NCBI GenBank assembly: GCA_045532295.1
Contig: JAZSFP010000004.1
Location: forward strand, 1-64,000
Source of the DNA: UBA10677 sp045532295
Lineage (GTDB): Bacteria; Bacillota; Clostridia; Christensenellales; Pumilibacteraceae
Length of the DNA: 64,000 nucleotides
Direction of reading: 5' to 3'
Shown here: positions 24,998 to 33,198 of the stretch, one piece after another
Layout of the letters: every line of letters starts with the position of its first letter
How positions within the stretch are numbered: the stretch's first letter is position 1
Notes under the pieces: model-generated
The model's database searches: none
What the model was told of the DNA's origin: nothing
Seen by the model: only the letters and a program-made list of their open reading frames with translations
Position numbers and translations under genes: made by a program

Positions 24998-26230
24998 CTA
25001 ACTTTTTTGATTTTTTTCGACAAGCGGTAAAAAGATAGTAAACTTCGTGCCCTTACCTACGGTAGAACTAACGGAGATACTACCGTTCATCATTTCGACG
25101 AGGTTTTTGCAGATAGTAAGACCGAGACCACTACTGTTTTTATCACGCGAGCGCGCCTTATCACAGCGGTAAAAACGATCGAAGATTTTAGGCAAGTCCT
25201 CTTCGCTTATGCCTACGCCCTGGTCGATTATTTCTACCTTTGCGCGTTTTTCTTCTACGCTTGCAATAACCGTTACGGCAGTGTTTTCGGGCGAGTATTT
25301 TATTGCGTTATCGACGAGCGCGCGAATACACTCTACGAACATATTCTTATCAACGAGCGCGAGAATTTTATTTTCGCACTCAAGTTCGACCTTGTGCGTT
25401 TTGCAAACGAGCGCGTAGCCTTCTACCACCGATAAAAGTTCGCTCTTTAGGTCGGTTGGCTCGATTTTAAGCATATATTTTCCCATTTTCGCAAGGAAAA
25501 GAAGTTGCTCGACTATGCGTTTCATATTCTCCGCCTCGCGCGCAATACTCTCTACACTCTCGTCCAAAACTTCGCGGTCGTCCTTGCCCCAACGCTCGAG
25601 TAGATTTGAATAGCCCTGTATTACCGCTATGGGCGTTTTAAGTTCGTGGCTCGCGTCGGAAACGAATTTGCGTTGCGCCTCGAAGGATTTTTCGAGGTTT
25701 TCAAGCATTGCGTTTATTCTATCGGACAGTTCCCTAAGTTCGTCTTGGCTGTCTACGTCGTCTATTCTTTTGGATAAGTCGTCCGCGTTTATGCTATCAA
25801 TCTGCTTGATGATTTTTCGTATCGGCGACATCATTACCGTGCTTGCGATTGCCCCCAAGCCCGCCATTACCGATACCGAAATCACGATTAGTATTACGCT
25901 CGTCAGTATCAGTTGCAAAATATAGCCGTTATCGTCTACGCCCAGCATAATTAAACGCTGACTTACTGAACTTACGATGAAAATATCCAAAGCAACTATC
26001 GCTAAAGTAAACAAAACGGTGAATATTATCGTCATCTTTGCCGTAATAGGCACTTTGATTTTAGAGCCGAGAAACTTCCAAAACTTACCCATTTGAACGA
26101 ACGGAAAAGCAAGGACAGTTCCTAAACTTCTAAAAAAACCGCCCTTTTTCTTACTCTCCTGCTTTTCTTTGCGCAGTTCTTCGAGAGTTTGTTCTACTTC
26201 TTCAGGATTTTTTATCTTTTCTTTTTCCAT
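24998..26230 (-). CDS. sensor histidine kinase
   Basis: A 410-aa membrane sensor. A long charged N-terminus (1-45) precedes two membrane segments (about 63-87 and 103-130) with only a 15-residue extracellular loop. HAMP linker (about 131-185), HisKA with SDASHELKTP (phospho-His about 195) and HATPase_c (DNAIKYSP, DQGVGISEEDLPKIFDRFYR, SSGLGLTI) follow. The small loop suggests membrane or internal sensing. Its partner response regulator is probably 26707-27360, but 476 nt of repeats separate them, and this start has no visible ribosome binding site. Confidence 0.88.
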   Translation of the reverse strand: MEKEKIKNPEEVEQTLEELRKEKQESKKKGGFFRSLGTVLAFPFVQMGKFWKFLGSKIKVPITAKMTIIFTVLFTLAIVALDIFIVSSVSQRLIMLGVDDNGYILQLILTSVILIVISVSVMAGLGAIASTVMMSPIRKIIKQIDSINADDLSKRIDDVDSQDELRELSDRINAMLENLEKSFEAQRKFVSDASHELKTPIAVIQGYSNLLERWGKDDREVLDESVESIAREAENMKRIVEQLLFLAKMGKYMLKIEPTDLKSELLSVVEGYALVCKTHKVELECENKILALVDKNMFVECIRALVDNAIKYSPENTAVTVIASVEEKRAKVEIIDQGVGISEEDLPKIFDRFYRCDKARSRDKNSSGLGLTICKNLVEMMNGSISVSSTVGKGTKFTIFLPLVEKNQKS

Positions 26231-26706
26231 ACGATTTTATTTTTTAACGGTCGGAGTTCCTATCGTTTCGCTAACGCTACACTCCAGGAAGACACACGCA
26301 AAGCGTGTGACCTACTGCGAGTGGGGGCGACTTCTCGCTTACGCTCGCCCGTTGCAAACGGGAGTGAAGGTCGCGCTATGGCGGAAGTTGGTTTATAAGC
26401 AAAGTGTTCGCGTATCGGCTTATAGGTGTCATTCTGGAACGAGCCGTTAGGCGAAGTGATAGAATCTCATAAGACTATACTACCATTTTTCTAAGGTCGG
26501 AGTTCCTATCGTTTCGCTAACGCTACACTCCAGGAAGACACACGCAAAGCGTGTGATTACAATACGCTCGGCTTAGGTCAAGAGTTAAACGAGTGAGATG
26601 CGAGCAGTACAAGGAAAGGGCGTGAGGGTGGGTATGAGTGTACAAAGAGGTACTCGATTACCCAACCGAACGCCACTGACACAGTAATGCGACGCATATC
26701 GCTCGT
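26231..26706. repeat. repeat block between response regulator and kinase genes
   Basis: No gene here. A module of about 60 bp (GGTCGGAGTTCCTATCG...AAGCGTGTGA) occurs at about 26250-26310 and again at about 26494-26556. Between them lie GCGAGTGGGGGCGACTTCTC with CGCCCGTTGCAAACGGGAG (26318-26365) and a TGTCATTCTGGAACG...GATAGAATCTC module (26429-26467). The right end is the 126-bp element listed separately. Confidence 0.8.
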
Positions 26707-26710
26707 TTAG
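26585..26710 (-). repeat. 126-bp inverted-repeat element, copy 1
   Basis: Terminal arms TTAAACGAGTGAGATGCG (26585-26602) and CGCATATCGCTCGTTTAG (26693-26710) pair over most of their length. In the direction of the response regulator gene, the element begins at that gene's last codons: its TAA stop (26707-26709) lies inside the arm. Internal motifs GTACAAGGAAA, GAGGTAC, AACCGAACGC and TGACACAGTA are shared with the copies at 28942-29238. Confidence 0.75.
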
Positions 26711-27360
26711 CGGATTACGTAGCCGAAACCGCGCACCGTCTCAATCATCTTTACTTTGTAAGTATCGTCGATTTTCGCACGAAGGTAGCGGACGTAGACG
26801 TCGACGACGTTGGTGTTACCGATGAAGTCGTAGCCCCAAACGGCGTCGAGGGCTTGCTCACGAGAGATGACTTTACCGCGGTTAGCGATGAGGTAAACGA
26901 GGAGGTCGAACTCTTTCTTGGTAAGGTCGAGGAGGTTGCCGTCGTACGAGGCGATATGCGAACTGGTGTCGATACGAAGTTTGCCAAGTTCGTAAAGGTT
27001 AGTCTTTTTCTTAAGATTAACTCTAATGCGCGCGAGCAGTTCTTCAATAGCGAAGGGCTTAGTCATATAGTCGTTCGCGCCGATATCGAGCCCCGCAACT
27101 TTATCCACTATCTGGTCGCGAGCGGTAAGGATAATCACTGGGGTATCCTTGCTCTGACGGAGACGACGAAGAATTTCAATGCCGTTGAGCGTTGGGAGCA
27201 TAACGTCAAGGATAATAAGGTCGTAGTCGAATTCGAGCGCGCTATCGAGCGCCTCTCGTCCGTCAGCAATAACGGTGGTCTCGTAGCCCTCGTGCTTAAG
27301 TTCGAGCGATACGAAACGCGCGATTTTCGGTTCGTCCTCTACAATCAGAATATGGTACAT
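26707..27360 (-). CDS. OmpR-family response regulator
   Basis: A 217-aa two-domain regulator. Receiver domain 1-120 with phospho-acceptor D52 (LIILDVMLP), the acidic pair in VEDEPK, and the Lys of TKPF (about 103). A winged-helix DNA-binding domain (about 128-217) ends RGFGYVIR. The last two codons and stop lie within an inverted-repeat element. It starts 9 nt after pyk and so is probably cotranscribed with it. The kinase at 24998-26230 is the likely partner. Targets unknown. Confidence 0.9.
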   Translation of the reverse strand: MYHILIVEDEPKIARFVSLELKHEGYETTVIADGREALDSALEFDYDLIILDVMLPTLNGIEILRRLRQSKDTPVIILTARDQIVDKVAGLDIGANDYMTKPFAIEELLARIRVNLKKKTNLYELGKLRIDTSSHIASYDGNLLDLTKKEFDLLVYLIANRGKVISREQALDAVWGYDFIGNTNVVDVYVRYLRAKIDDTYKVKMIETVRGFGYVIR

Positions 27361-27369
27361 ATTTCCCTC

Positions 27370-28788
27370 CTAATATTGAAGATTTTCAATTCTCATAGTG
27401 TTAGAAAATCCCGATTTATTGACTTCGGAACTTCCAACAAGCACCGCCAAATCCCCTTGCTTAACGACGCCGGTATTGAGCGCGCAGGTGGCTGCGTGGC
27501 GGAAAACCTCGTCGGGCGAAGACTGAACGGCGGAGCGAACGGGCAGAACGCCCCAGTTGAGCGCGAGTTGGTTATAACCCTTTTCGCTCGTGGTCGCCGC
27601 GATGATTACACACTCGGGGCGGAAACGCGATACCTTTCTCGCCGTATAGCCCGATTGCGATACGGTTATTATCGCTTTAGCGTTAAGGTCGAACGCCGCG
27701 GCGCAAGTCGAGTGCGATACTGCGTCGACGATATTAGCAATCTTGAAGTCGGACGAGCGGAAACGCTTACGGTAATCTATGCTGTTTTCCGTTTTCTCGG
27801 CAATTTTAGCCATAGTCTTAACGCTTTCAACGGGGTACTTGCCTGCCGCAGTCTCTCCGCTGAGCATTATTGCGCTCGTGCCGTCGTAAATGGCGTTTGC
27901 TACGTCGCTAATCTCGGCACGCGTTGGGCGAGGATTATGTATCATTGACTCGAGCATTTGCGTTGCCGTTATTACTTTTTTGCCACTTGAGTAGCATTTT
28001 TTTATTAGTTGCTTTTGGATATGTGGAAGTTCTTCAAAGGGAATTTCCACGCCCATATCTCCGCGCGCAACCATTATTCCGTCGCTAAGGTCCAAGATTT
28101 CCTGAGCGTTATTTACGCCTTGACGGTTCTCTATCTTGGATATTAACTGTATATGCTCCCCTCCGCAAAGGGTAAGGAGGTTTTTAACTTGTCGAACGTC
28201 GTCGGCAGAACGCACGAAGGATAGCGCGATATAGTCGGCGTCCTCTTCTACTGCAAAGCGAATATCGTCACGGTCGGAGGAGGATAGATAGGGCATATCA
28301 ATCTCTACGCCAGGAAGGTTTATGCTCTTGCGGTCGGTCAGTTCGCCTCCGTCCACAACGGTGCATTTAACTTCGCTCTCGCTGATTTCGTCCACTTTCA
28401 GTTCTATCATACCGTCGTTAAGCAGTACCGAGTCGCCCTCTTTAAGATGCTTGGGAAAATCGGGATAGGTTACCGAAACGGCGTTCTCGTCGCCCTCGAT
28501 TTCGTTGGTAGTAAGAGTAAAGGTTGCGCCCTCTTCTAATACTACTCTGCCAGACTTAAAAGTCTTAATTCTTATCTCAGGTCCGCGCGTGTCCATCAAG
28601 ATGGCTACGGGCACGTCAAGTTCTTTCCTTGCGCGCTTGACCATTTCTATTCTTCGCGCGTGCTCGTCGTGGTCGCCGTGGCTCATATTAAGCCTTGCCA
28701 CGCTCATACCTGCGCGGATTAATTTCTTTAGCGTCGTGTAATTGTCGGTAGAAGGTCCGAGGGTACATACGATTTTGGTCTTTCTCAT
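27370..28788 (-). CDS. pyk: pyruvate kinase
   Basis: Last step of glycolysis, PEP + ADP to pyruvate + ATP. The 472-aa protein covers the A/B/C domains without the extra C-terminal PEP-utiliser domain of some Bacillota. Visible: TLGPSTDNY, MNLSHGDH-type LNMSHGDHDEH, MDTRGPEIR, the Mg/substrate region SKIENRQGV, MVARGDMGVEIP and the ITATQMLESM loop. The site AAGGAG precedes the ATG. It heads a probable pyk-regulator(-kinase) transcript, with a tandem repeat immediately upstream. Confidence 0.95.
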   Translation of the reverse strand: MRKTKIVCTLGPSTDNYTTLKKLIRAGMSVARLNMSHGDHDEHARRIEMVKRARKELDVPVAILMDTRGPEIRIKTFKSGRVVLEEGATFTLTTNEIEGDENAVSVTYPDFPKHLKEGDSVLLNDGMIELKVDEISESEVKCTVVDGGELTDRKSINLPGVEIDMPYLSSSDRDDIRFAVEEDADYIALSFVRSADDVRQVKNLLTLCGGEHIQLISKIENRQGVNNAQEILDLSDGIMVARGDMGVEIPFEELPHIQKQLIKKCYSSGKKVITATQMLESMIHNPRPTRAEISDVANAIYDGTSAIMLSGETAAGKYPVESVKTMAKIAEKTENSIDYRKRFRSSDFKIANIVDAVSHSTCAAAFDLNAKAIITVSQSGYTARKVSRFRPECVIIAATTSEKGYNQLALNWGVLPVRSAVQSSPDEVFRHAATCALNTGVVKQGDLAVLVGSSEVNKSGFSNTMRIENLQY

Positions 28789-28818
28789 TATAGGAACTCC
28801 TTTTTGTTAGTGTAATTG

Positions 28819-28929
28819 CCCGTTGCAAACGGGAGTGTCTTCTCGCTTTCGCTCGCCCGTTGCAAACGGGAGTGTCTTCTCGCTTTCGCTCGCCCGTTGC
28901 AAACGGGAGTGTCTTCTCTCTCCGCTCGG
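28819..28929. repeat. three tandem copies of a 37-bp unit
   Basis: Unit starts at 28819, 28856 and 28893 (CCCGTTGCAAACGGGAGTGT, then CTTCTCGCTTTCGCTCG). The first two copies are identical and the third diverges near its end. Each unit contains the palindrome CCCGTTGCAAACGGG. One half-unit also occurs at about 26348-26365. It lies between pyk and metA. Confidence 0.85.
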
Positions 28930-28941
28930 TTTGGTCTATGG

Positions 28942-29238
28942 TTAAACGAGTGAGATGCGAGCAGTACAAGGAAAGGGCGAAGTGGGGCGAGGGCGCGCTC
29001 ACTGCCGTGAGGGGCACTTCTCGCTTTCGCTCGGCTTAGGTCGAGGATTAAACGCTTCAAAAACAAGTAATACAAGGAAACCGCGGATGAGCGGAGGGCG
29101 TGTACTAAAAGGTACATAACCGAACGCGAAACGCAAGGTTGACACAGTAGTACGAAGTTTTTCAAGCGTTTAAAGAGGTACTCGATTACCCAACCGAACG
29201 CCACTGACACAGTAATGCGACGCATATCGCTCGTTTAG
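28942..29238 (-). repeat. inverted-repeat element copy 2, with copy 3 (29048-29173) nested inside
   Basis: Outer arms TTAAACGAGTGAGATGCG (28942-28959) and CGCATATCGCTCGTTTAG (29221-29238) are the same as in copy 1. Inside lies a second complete element of 126 bp with different arms: TTAAACGCTTCAAAAAC (29048-29064) and GTTTTTCAAGCGTTTAA (29157-29173). It keeps the internal motifs TACAAGGAAA, GTGTAC...AGGTAC, AACCGAACGC and GACACAGTA. The metA stop codon (29235-29237) is in the outer arm, exactly as the regulator stop is in copy 1. About 45 bp of other repeat sequence is also inside. Confidence 0.75.
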
Positions 29239-30158
29239 CGGATTTCGTCGATATCGTAGGGCGTCGCCTGATACACACAATAGTTAAGCCAGTTGGATAT
29301 CAAGAGCGACTCGTGAGCGCGCCAAGTGAGAGGGGGCGAAAGGGCGGGGTTATCACCGGGGTAATAGTGTTTGGGGAGGGCGATATCGAGCCCTTTGTTT
29401 TTGTCGCGTTCGTACTCGTTAGCGAGGGTATCGCTATCGTACTCGCCGTGTCCGAAGACGAAGACTTTACGAAGGTCTTTAGAGGCGGCAAGGTACACGC
29501 CTGCCTCTTCGCTTTTAGCGAGGACGGTTATATCCTTAATGGACTTGAACTCGTCGGGCGCAATATCGGTATGGCGAGAGTGCGGAGCGTAGAAGAAGTC
29601 GTCGAAACCGCGCACGAGGGGGTTGGTTTTGTGGTAAACTTTGTGGGGGAAAACGCCGAAAATCTTATTGTCCTTGAGCGTTTTGTTGACGCCGTAGAAG
29701 TAATACATAGCCGCTTGCGCCGCCCAGCAAATGTACATTGACGAATAGACGTTACGGCTTGCCCACTCCATAATGGCGGACAGTTCTTCCCAGTAAACGA
29801 CTTCCAAAAAGTCGAGTTTTTCCACGGGCGCGCCCGTTACGATAAGTCCGTCGAACTTCTCGCCAGATGCAACGATTTCGTCAAAAGTCTTATAGAACGA
29901 CTTAAGATGCTCTTCGGGGGTGTGAGAGCCGGTGTAACTTGCAGTCGTTAGGAACACGATTTCTACTTGAAGGGGCGTGTTGCCGATAAGACGGAGAAGT
30001 TGCGTTTCCGTGTCGATTTTGTTGGGCATAAGATTAAGCACCGCTACGCGCAAAGGACGAACGTCTTGCTTTTCTGCGCGCTCGTAGGTCATAACGAAAA
30101 CGTTCTCGTTTTCTAAGTGTTTTCTCGCAGGTAGATTTTTAGGAATTCTTACGGGCAT
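29235..30158 (-). CDS. metA: homoserine O-acyltransferase, MetA type (probably acetyltransferase)
   Basis: First committed step of methionine synthesis, acylating homoserine. The 307-aa protein has the MetA fold: PLRVAVLNLMPNKIDTETQLLRL, nucleophile Cys in YICWAAQAAMYYFYG (C144), PHSRHTD and the catalytic His in VFGHGEYD. At the position that decides acyl-CoA choice (Gly111 in the E. coli succinyltransferase) it has Glu in TGAPVEKL, as in Bacillus enzymes that use acetyl-CoA. Good AGGAGG start. The gene ends inside an inverted-repeat element. Confidence 0.92.
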   Translation of the reverse strand: MPVRIPKNLPARKHLENENVFVMTYERAEKQDVRPLRVAVLNLMPNKIDTETQLLRLIGNTPLQVEIVFLTTASYTGSHTPEEHLKSFYKTFDEIVASGEKFDGLIVTGAPVEKLDFLEVVYWEELSAIMEWASRNVYSSMYICWAAQAAMYYFYGVNKTLKDNKIFGVFPHKVYHKTNPLVRGFDDFFYAPHSRHTDIAPDEFKSIKDITVLAKSEEAGVYLAASKDLRKVFVFGHGEYDSDTLANEYERDKNKGLDIALPKHYYPGDNPALSPPLTWRAHESLLISNWLNYCVYQATPYDIDEIR

Positions 30159-30195
30159 AATTCTTGCCTCCTTACTTTCTTAGTGGAACGCACAC

Positions 30196-30237
30196 TCCAC
30201 CAAATATATTATAGCATAATATATTTCCACTTGTCAA
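30196..30237 (-). promoter_or_regulatory. metA promoter with palindrome over the -10 box
   Basis: TTGACA (30232-30237), 18 nt, TATAAT (30208-30213). An 11-3-11 perfect palindrome (30202-30226, arms AAATATATTAT) covers the -10 box and could be a repressor site. The stretch TATAATATATTTGGTGGA (30196-30213) is identical in the pckA promoter. Confidence 0.65.
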
Positions 30238-30304
30238 GGGAATAAAAATGCTTGCCCTCTCGATATTGAAAGGACAAGCGAAGGAAAGAAAAAGAAGAAA
30301 AAGA

Positions 30305-30982
30305 CTATTTATTGATTTCGGCGTCGAGGATAGAGAGCGGGTCAATGAGTTCACCGCCCCGAGTGATTTCGAGGTGAAGATGAACTCCGTCGCTCTCTTC
30401 GGTCATCATAGTACCAACTACGCCTATGCTCTGACCTAAAGAAACCTCGTCGCCCACTTCTACCGATGCGGAAGAAAGGGATTTATATACGGAAACTACG
30501 CCCTTTTCGTGCTCGATACTGACCACAACGCCTTCGAGCGTCGTTTGAGTAACGGAAGTTACCTTGCCTTTGGAAATAGCGAGGATAGGCGCGTTTTCGG
30601 TAGCGGAAAAGTCCACTCCGTTATGTGTTTTCCACATATTGATTGAGGGCATATACACGAGCGTATCAAGAGACGCGTGGCGGATTACTTCGCCGTTTTC
30701 TACGGGTAAAGCGTACACGGGTTCGCTCACTACGGGCGTGTCCAACTCGTCGGATTGCGGTGGCGTTACTACGGGCTCGTCGCTATCGGGCGGAGTTACC
30801 GTAGGCTTGTCGGTGGGCGTGTCGATAACGGGCGCGTCGACGGGCGCGTCCACTTCCATTGATAAAAGAACGCCAAGAATAATGGTCGAAGTTAAGATGA
30901 GTAGCGAACAAGCGATTATTACGATATACGCTATACGCTGACTGCGTGAGTTTACTCTGTCGGAATTATAATAAGTTTTCAT
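30305..30982 (-). CDS. membrane-anchored M23 (LytM) peptidase domain protein, SpoIIQ-like
   Basis: A 225-aa protein with one N-terminal membrane segment (about 17-43), a Pro/Thr/Asp-rich linker (about 47-85) and a LytM domain (about 95-215). Zinc-site residues are visible in THNGVDF (HxxxD) and GVHLHLEI (HxH), so unlike Bacillus subtilis SpoIIQ it may be active. Single-pass anchor, linker and M23 domain are the plan of SpoIIQ, which links forespore and mother cell. The neighbour at 31041-31445 is also membrane anchored. The SpoIIQ role is probable, not proven. Confidence 0.65.
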   Translation of the reverse strand: MKTYYNSDRVNSRSQRIAYIVIIACSLLILTSTIILGVLLSMEVDAPVDAPVIDTPTDKPTVTPPDSDEPVVTPPQSDELDTPVVSEPVYALPVENGEVIRHASLDTLVYMPSINMWKTHNGVDFSATENAPILAISKGKVTSVTQTTLEGVVVSIEHEKGVVSVYKSLSSASVEVGDEVSLGQSIGVVGTMMTEESDGVHLHLEITRGGELIDPLSILDAEINK

Positions 30983-31040
30983 TGCTATTTACCTCCGCAA
31001 ATGATTGTTGACCGTTTTTCGTTTTTTATACTAAGGTTTT

Positions 31041-31445
31041 TCAAAAACTTCCTTTAAGGACGGGCGAACCCACTAAAACTTTATCTTCTCTTACCGCTAT
31101 CATAATATTGACCTTATTGCCGTCAATCTCTATACTATTATAAATAAAGGGCGTTCGTCCGTAAAAAACGCATACGGTATCAAAATTTTCGGTCGTTACT
31201 ACCTCTATCATCAACGGCTCTAAAACCTCTTTTGCCTCTTTTCTATCAAGTTCTATCTTTTGATAAGCGTACCTGCAAAACAGCGGTTGAGGACAATAAA
31301 TTTCTTCGTCGCGCTCGTTAAAATAGGAAAACTCCCCCGCCCTTATAACCGAGCAAAGCCCGTTGTCGTAGAGACGCGCGCTTATAAATACCAACGCTAT
31401 TAAAACTAAAAACGTTATTCGCTTTAACCATACTTTCGTCTGCAT
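31041..31445 (-). CDS. small membrane-anchored protein, possibly related to YwmB
   Basis: A 134-aa protein: one N-terminal membrane helix (about 7-25), then an extracytoplasmic alpha/beta region. The end (GRTPFIYNSIEIDGNKVNIM, then AVREDKVLVGSPVL) recalls the C-terminal part of YwmB-like proteins found near spoIID/spoIIQ in other spore formers, but it is much shorter; this is a weak resemblance. I chose the ATG at 31445, which directly follows a hairpin and seven T residues; an in-frame ATG at 31460 would lie inside that hairpin. Confidence 0.5.
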   Translation of the reverse strand: MQTKVWLKRITFLVLIALVFISARLYDNGLCSVIRAGEFSYFNERDEEIYCPQPLFCRYAYQKIELDRKEAKEVLEPLMIEVVTTENFDTVCVFYGRTPFIYNSIEIDGNKVNIMIAVREDKVLVGSPVLKGSF

Positions 31446-31475
31446 AAAAAAACCGCCCACCTTAATGGTAGACGG
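31446..31475 (-). terminator. terminator-like hairpin abutting a start codon
   Basis: Minus-strand stem CCGTCTACC/GGTGGGCGG (with two G-U pairs; 5-nt loop) followed by seven T residues and then at once ATG. It lies 80 nt behind the dnaB stop, so it may end the dnaB transcript, while its 3' arm GGTGGGCGG would serve as ribosome binding site of the next gene. Confidence 0.65.
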
Positions 31476-31519
31476 ATTTTTGAAGTTTTATACTCTTTAC
31501 GCGAAGTATTTCGCCAGCG

Positions 31520-31557
31520 TTTTTTCGTTAAAAATCATTTAGATATTGCGAGAGAGA
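31520..31557 (-). repeat. short signature repeat behind dnaB
   Basis: CTCTCGCAATATCTAAATGA then TTTTTAACGAAAAA directly follows the dnaB stop. It is close to the sequence behind the DMT transporter gene (21300-21335) and, in part, to that behind the YerC gene (58130-58155). Confidence 0.5.
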
Positions 31558-33153
31558 CTATATTATATCCTCGTCCTTTTTGGGAGCATCGCCGAAGTCG
31601 AAGGGGTTATCGCCGAGCGCAAAGTCGCCACTCTCTTGAGGGGGCGGGGGAGGCGCGTCGTAACCCGTAATGGGCGAGGCGTCGTCGTACACTTCGTCAA
31701 GAGGCACGAAAGAGGTGCGGAAGACGGGCTCGGGCGCTTCCTTTTCAACGAAGGAAGTTTGAGGATTGAGGTCGGTAAAGGTGGTGTATTCGCCGTGCCA
31801 ACGAACCGTTATAGTACCGAGCGCGCCACTACGGTGCTTTGCTACGATGAGGTCGCATCTCGTTCTGGTATCCTCGTCGACGGTGAGGTCGTTAGGCTTA
31901 TGCTTACGGTGGAGGAAGATAATGATATCGGCGTCTTGCTCGATTGCGCCCGATTCACGAAGGTCGCTCATAACGGGCGTTTTGTCTTGGCGTTTTTCAA
32001 TATCACGGGACATCTGCGAAAGAAGAAGAATAGGCACGTTGAGTTCTTTCGCGGCAATCTTCATAGTTCTGGTAATCTCGGAAACTTCTTGCTGACGGCT
32101 CTCTACTCTCTTACCCGAACTCATAAGTTGGAGATAGTCGACCATAATCAAGTCAAGCCCGTGCTCTCTTTTGAGGCGACGGCATTTAGAAAGTATCTCG
32201 ATAGGGGTGGTAAGCGCGTTGTCGTCCACGAAAATCTTCGCGTCTTTTAGTTGCTTAACCGCCTGATTGATAGCCAAAATCTCGTCAGCGGAACGGTTAC
32301 CGCTCTTTGCGTTAGCCATACTAACCTTTGCAACCGAACAGATAAGACGGGTTGCAATCTGCTTTGCGCTCATCTCGAGCGAGAATACTGCGCAACGGAA
32401 GGGGTCAACCTTGCCCGAGGGCGTTTTGCGAAGTTTAGAGAGCGCGGCGTGAGAAATGAGGTTCATACCAAGCGAGGTTTTACCTTCACCGGGACGAGCG
32501 GCAATCAAGATTAAGTCGGAGGGATGGAAACCGCCCAAAAGTTCGTTTAGACCCACGAAAGGAATAGGAACGGTGTTCTGGTCGGTGGGGTTTTTCTGCT
32601 TTTCGTCCATCTCGATTATAGCCTCTTCCACCGCCTCGTTAATGTCGATAAGGTCGTGGCGGTCTTGCTTTTCGGCAAGCGCGTAAATCTCACGCTCGGC
32701 AAGGGCAAGAGCCTCGTCGTTGCCATCAACCGAGTACGCCTTATCCATAATCTTTTGCGCGGAAGATATGAGCGCGCGAAGTAGCGAGTTCTTCTTGACG
32801 ATTTCCATATAGTGCTGGAAGTTATCCTCGCTGGGCACTACGTTAGTGAGCATCTGGATATAGGTAATACCGCCCGTACTCTCGCTTACGCCCATCTCCT
32901 CAACCTCTTGAACGAGCGTTACGAAGTCGATAGGCTTATCCTTATTATAAAGGTTAAGCATTGCCTGAAAAAGTTCGCGGTGCGCCGGCTGATAAAAATC
33001 GTCCGCTTTCACTTCGCTCATAATCGTTACGGGGGAGTTCTCGCCTATAAGTATGCACCCTAAAAGCGCTTGCTCCGCCTCGTCGTTGTGGGGGAGCACG
33101 CGAGCCTTAATATTAGGATGCTCAGGTGTTCTTTCGCCTCTTTTTACTGCCAT
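31558..33153 (-). CDS. dnaB: replicative DNA helicase
   Basis: The hexameric replication-fork helicase, 531 aa. The N-terminal domain (HNDEAEQALLGCILI) is followed by a RecA-type ATPase with Walker A ARPGEGKTSLG (about 218-229), CAVFSLEMSAKQ, Walker B LIMVDYLQLM and the LSQMSRDIEKR loop. A Pro- and acid-rich tail of about 60 residues follows the core and is longer than usual. It sits 45 nt after typA on the same strand. Confidence 0.96.
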   Translation of the reverse strand: MAVKRGERTPEHPNIKARVLPHNDEAEQALLGCILIGENSPVTIMSEVKADDFYQPAHRELFQAMLNLYNKDKPIDFVTLVQEVEEMGVSESTGGITYIQMLTNVVPSEDNFQHYMEIVKKNSLLRALISSAQKIMDKAYSVDGNDEALALAEREIYALAEKQDRHDLIDINEAVEEAIIEMDEKQKNPTDQNTVPIPFVGLNELLGGFHPSDLILIAARPGEGKTSLGMNLISHAALSKLRKTPSGKVDPFRCAVFSLEMSAKQIATRLICSVAKVSMANAKSGNRSADEILAINQAVKQLKDAKIFVDDNALTTPIEILSKCRRLKREHGLDLIMVDYLQLMSSGKRVESRQQEVSEITRTMKIAAKELNVPILLLSQMSRDIEKRQDKTPVMSDLRESGAIEQDADIIIFLHRKHKPNDLTVDEDTRTRCDLIVAKHRSGALGTITVRWHGEYTTFTDLNPQTSFVEKEAPEPVFRTSFVPLDEVYDDASPITGYDAPPPPPQESGDFALGDNPFDFGDAPKKDEDII

Positions 33154-33198
33154 TTTTTCTTTTCTCCTATCAAAACCGTAGGGGGCGTACCCCTCGGT

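Noticed and set aside
26231..26706. Insertion sequence between the regulator and kinase genes
   Set aside because: No transposase frame or IS-type terminal repeats; only short non-coding repeats are present.
28785..28795. TATAATG at the pyk start as a promoter
   Set aside because: The hexamer overlaps the start codon itself, so a transcript from it could not carry the pyk start.
28819..28929. Possible CRISPR array
   Set aside because: Units are directly adjacent, with no unique spacers between repeats and no cas genes nearby.
28688..29225. Short minus-strand ORFs between metA and pyk
   Set aside because: They lie entirely in tandem and inverted repeats and have no coding character.
30159..30304. 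SAM riboswitch (S-box) upstream of metA
   Set aside because: The leader is only about 40 nt after the -10 box and shows no S-box core; the palindrome is a better candidate for control.
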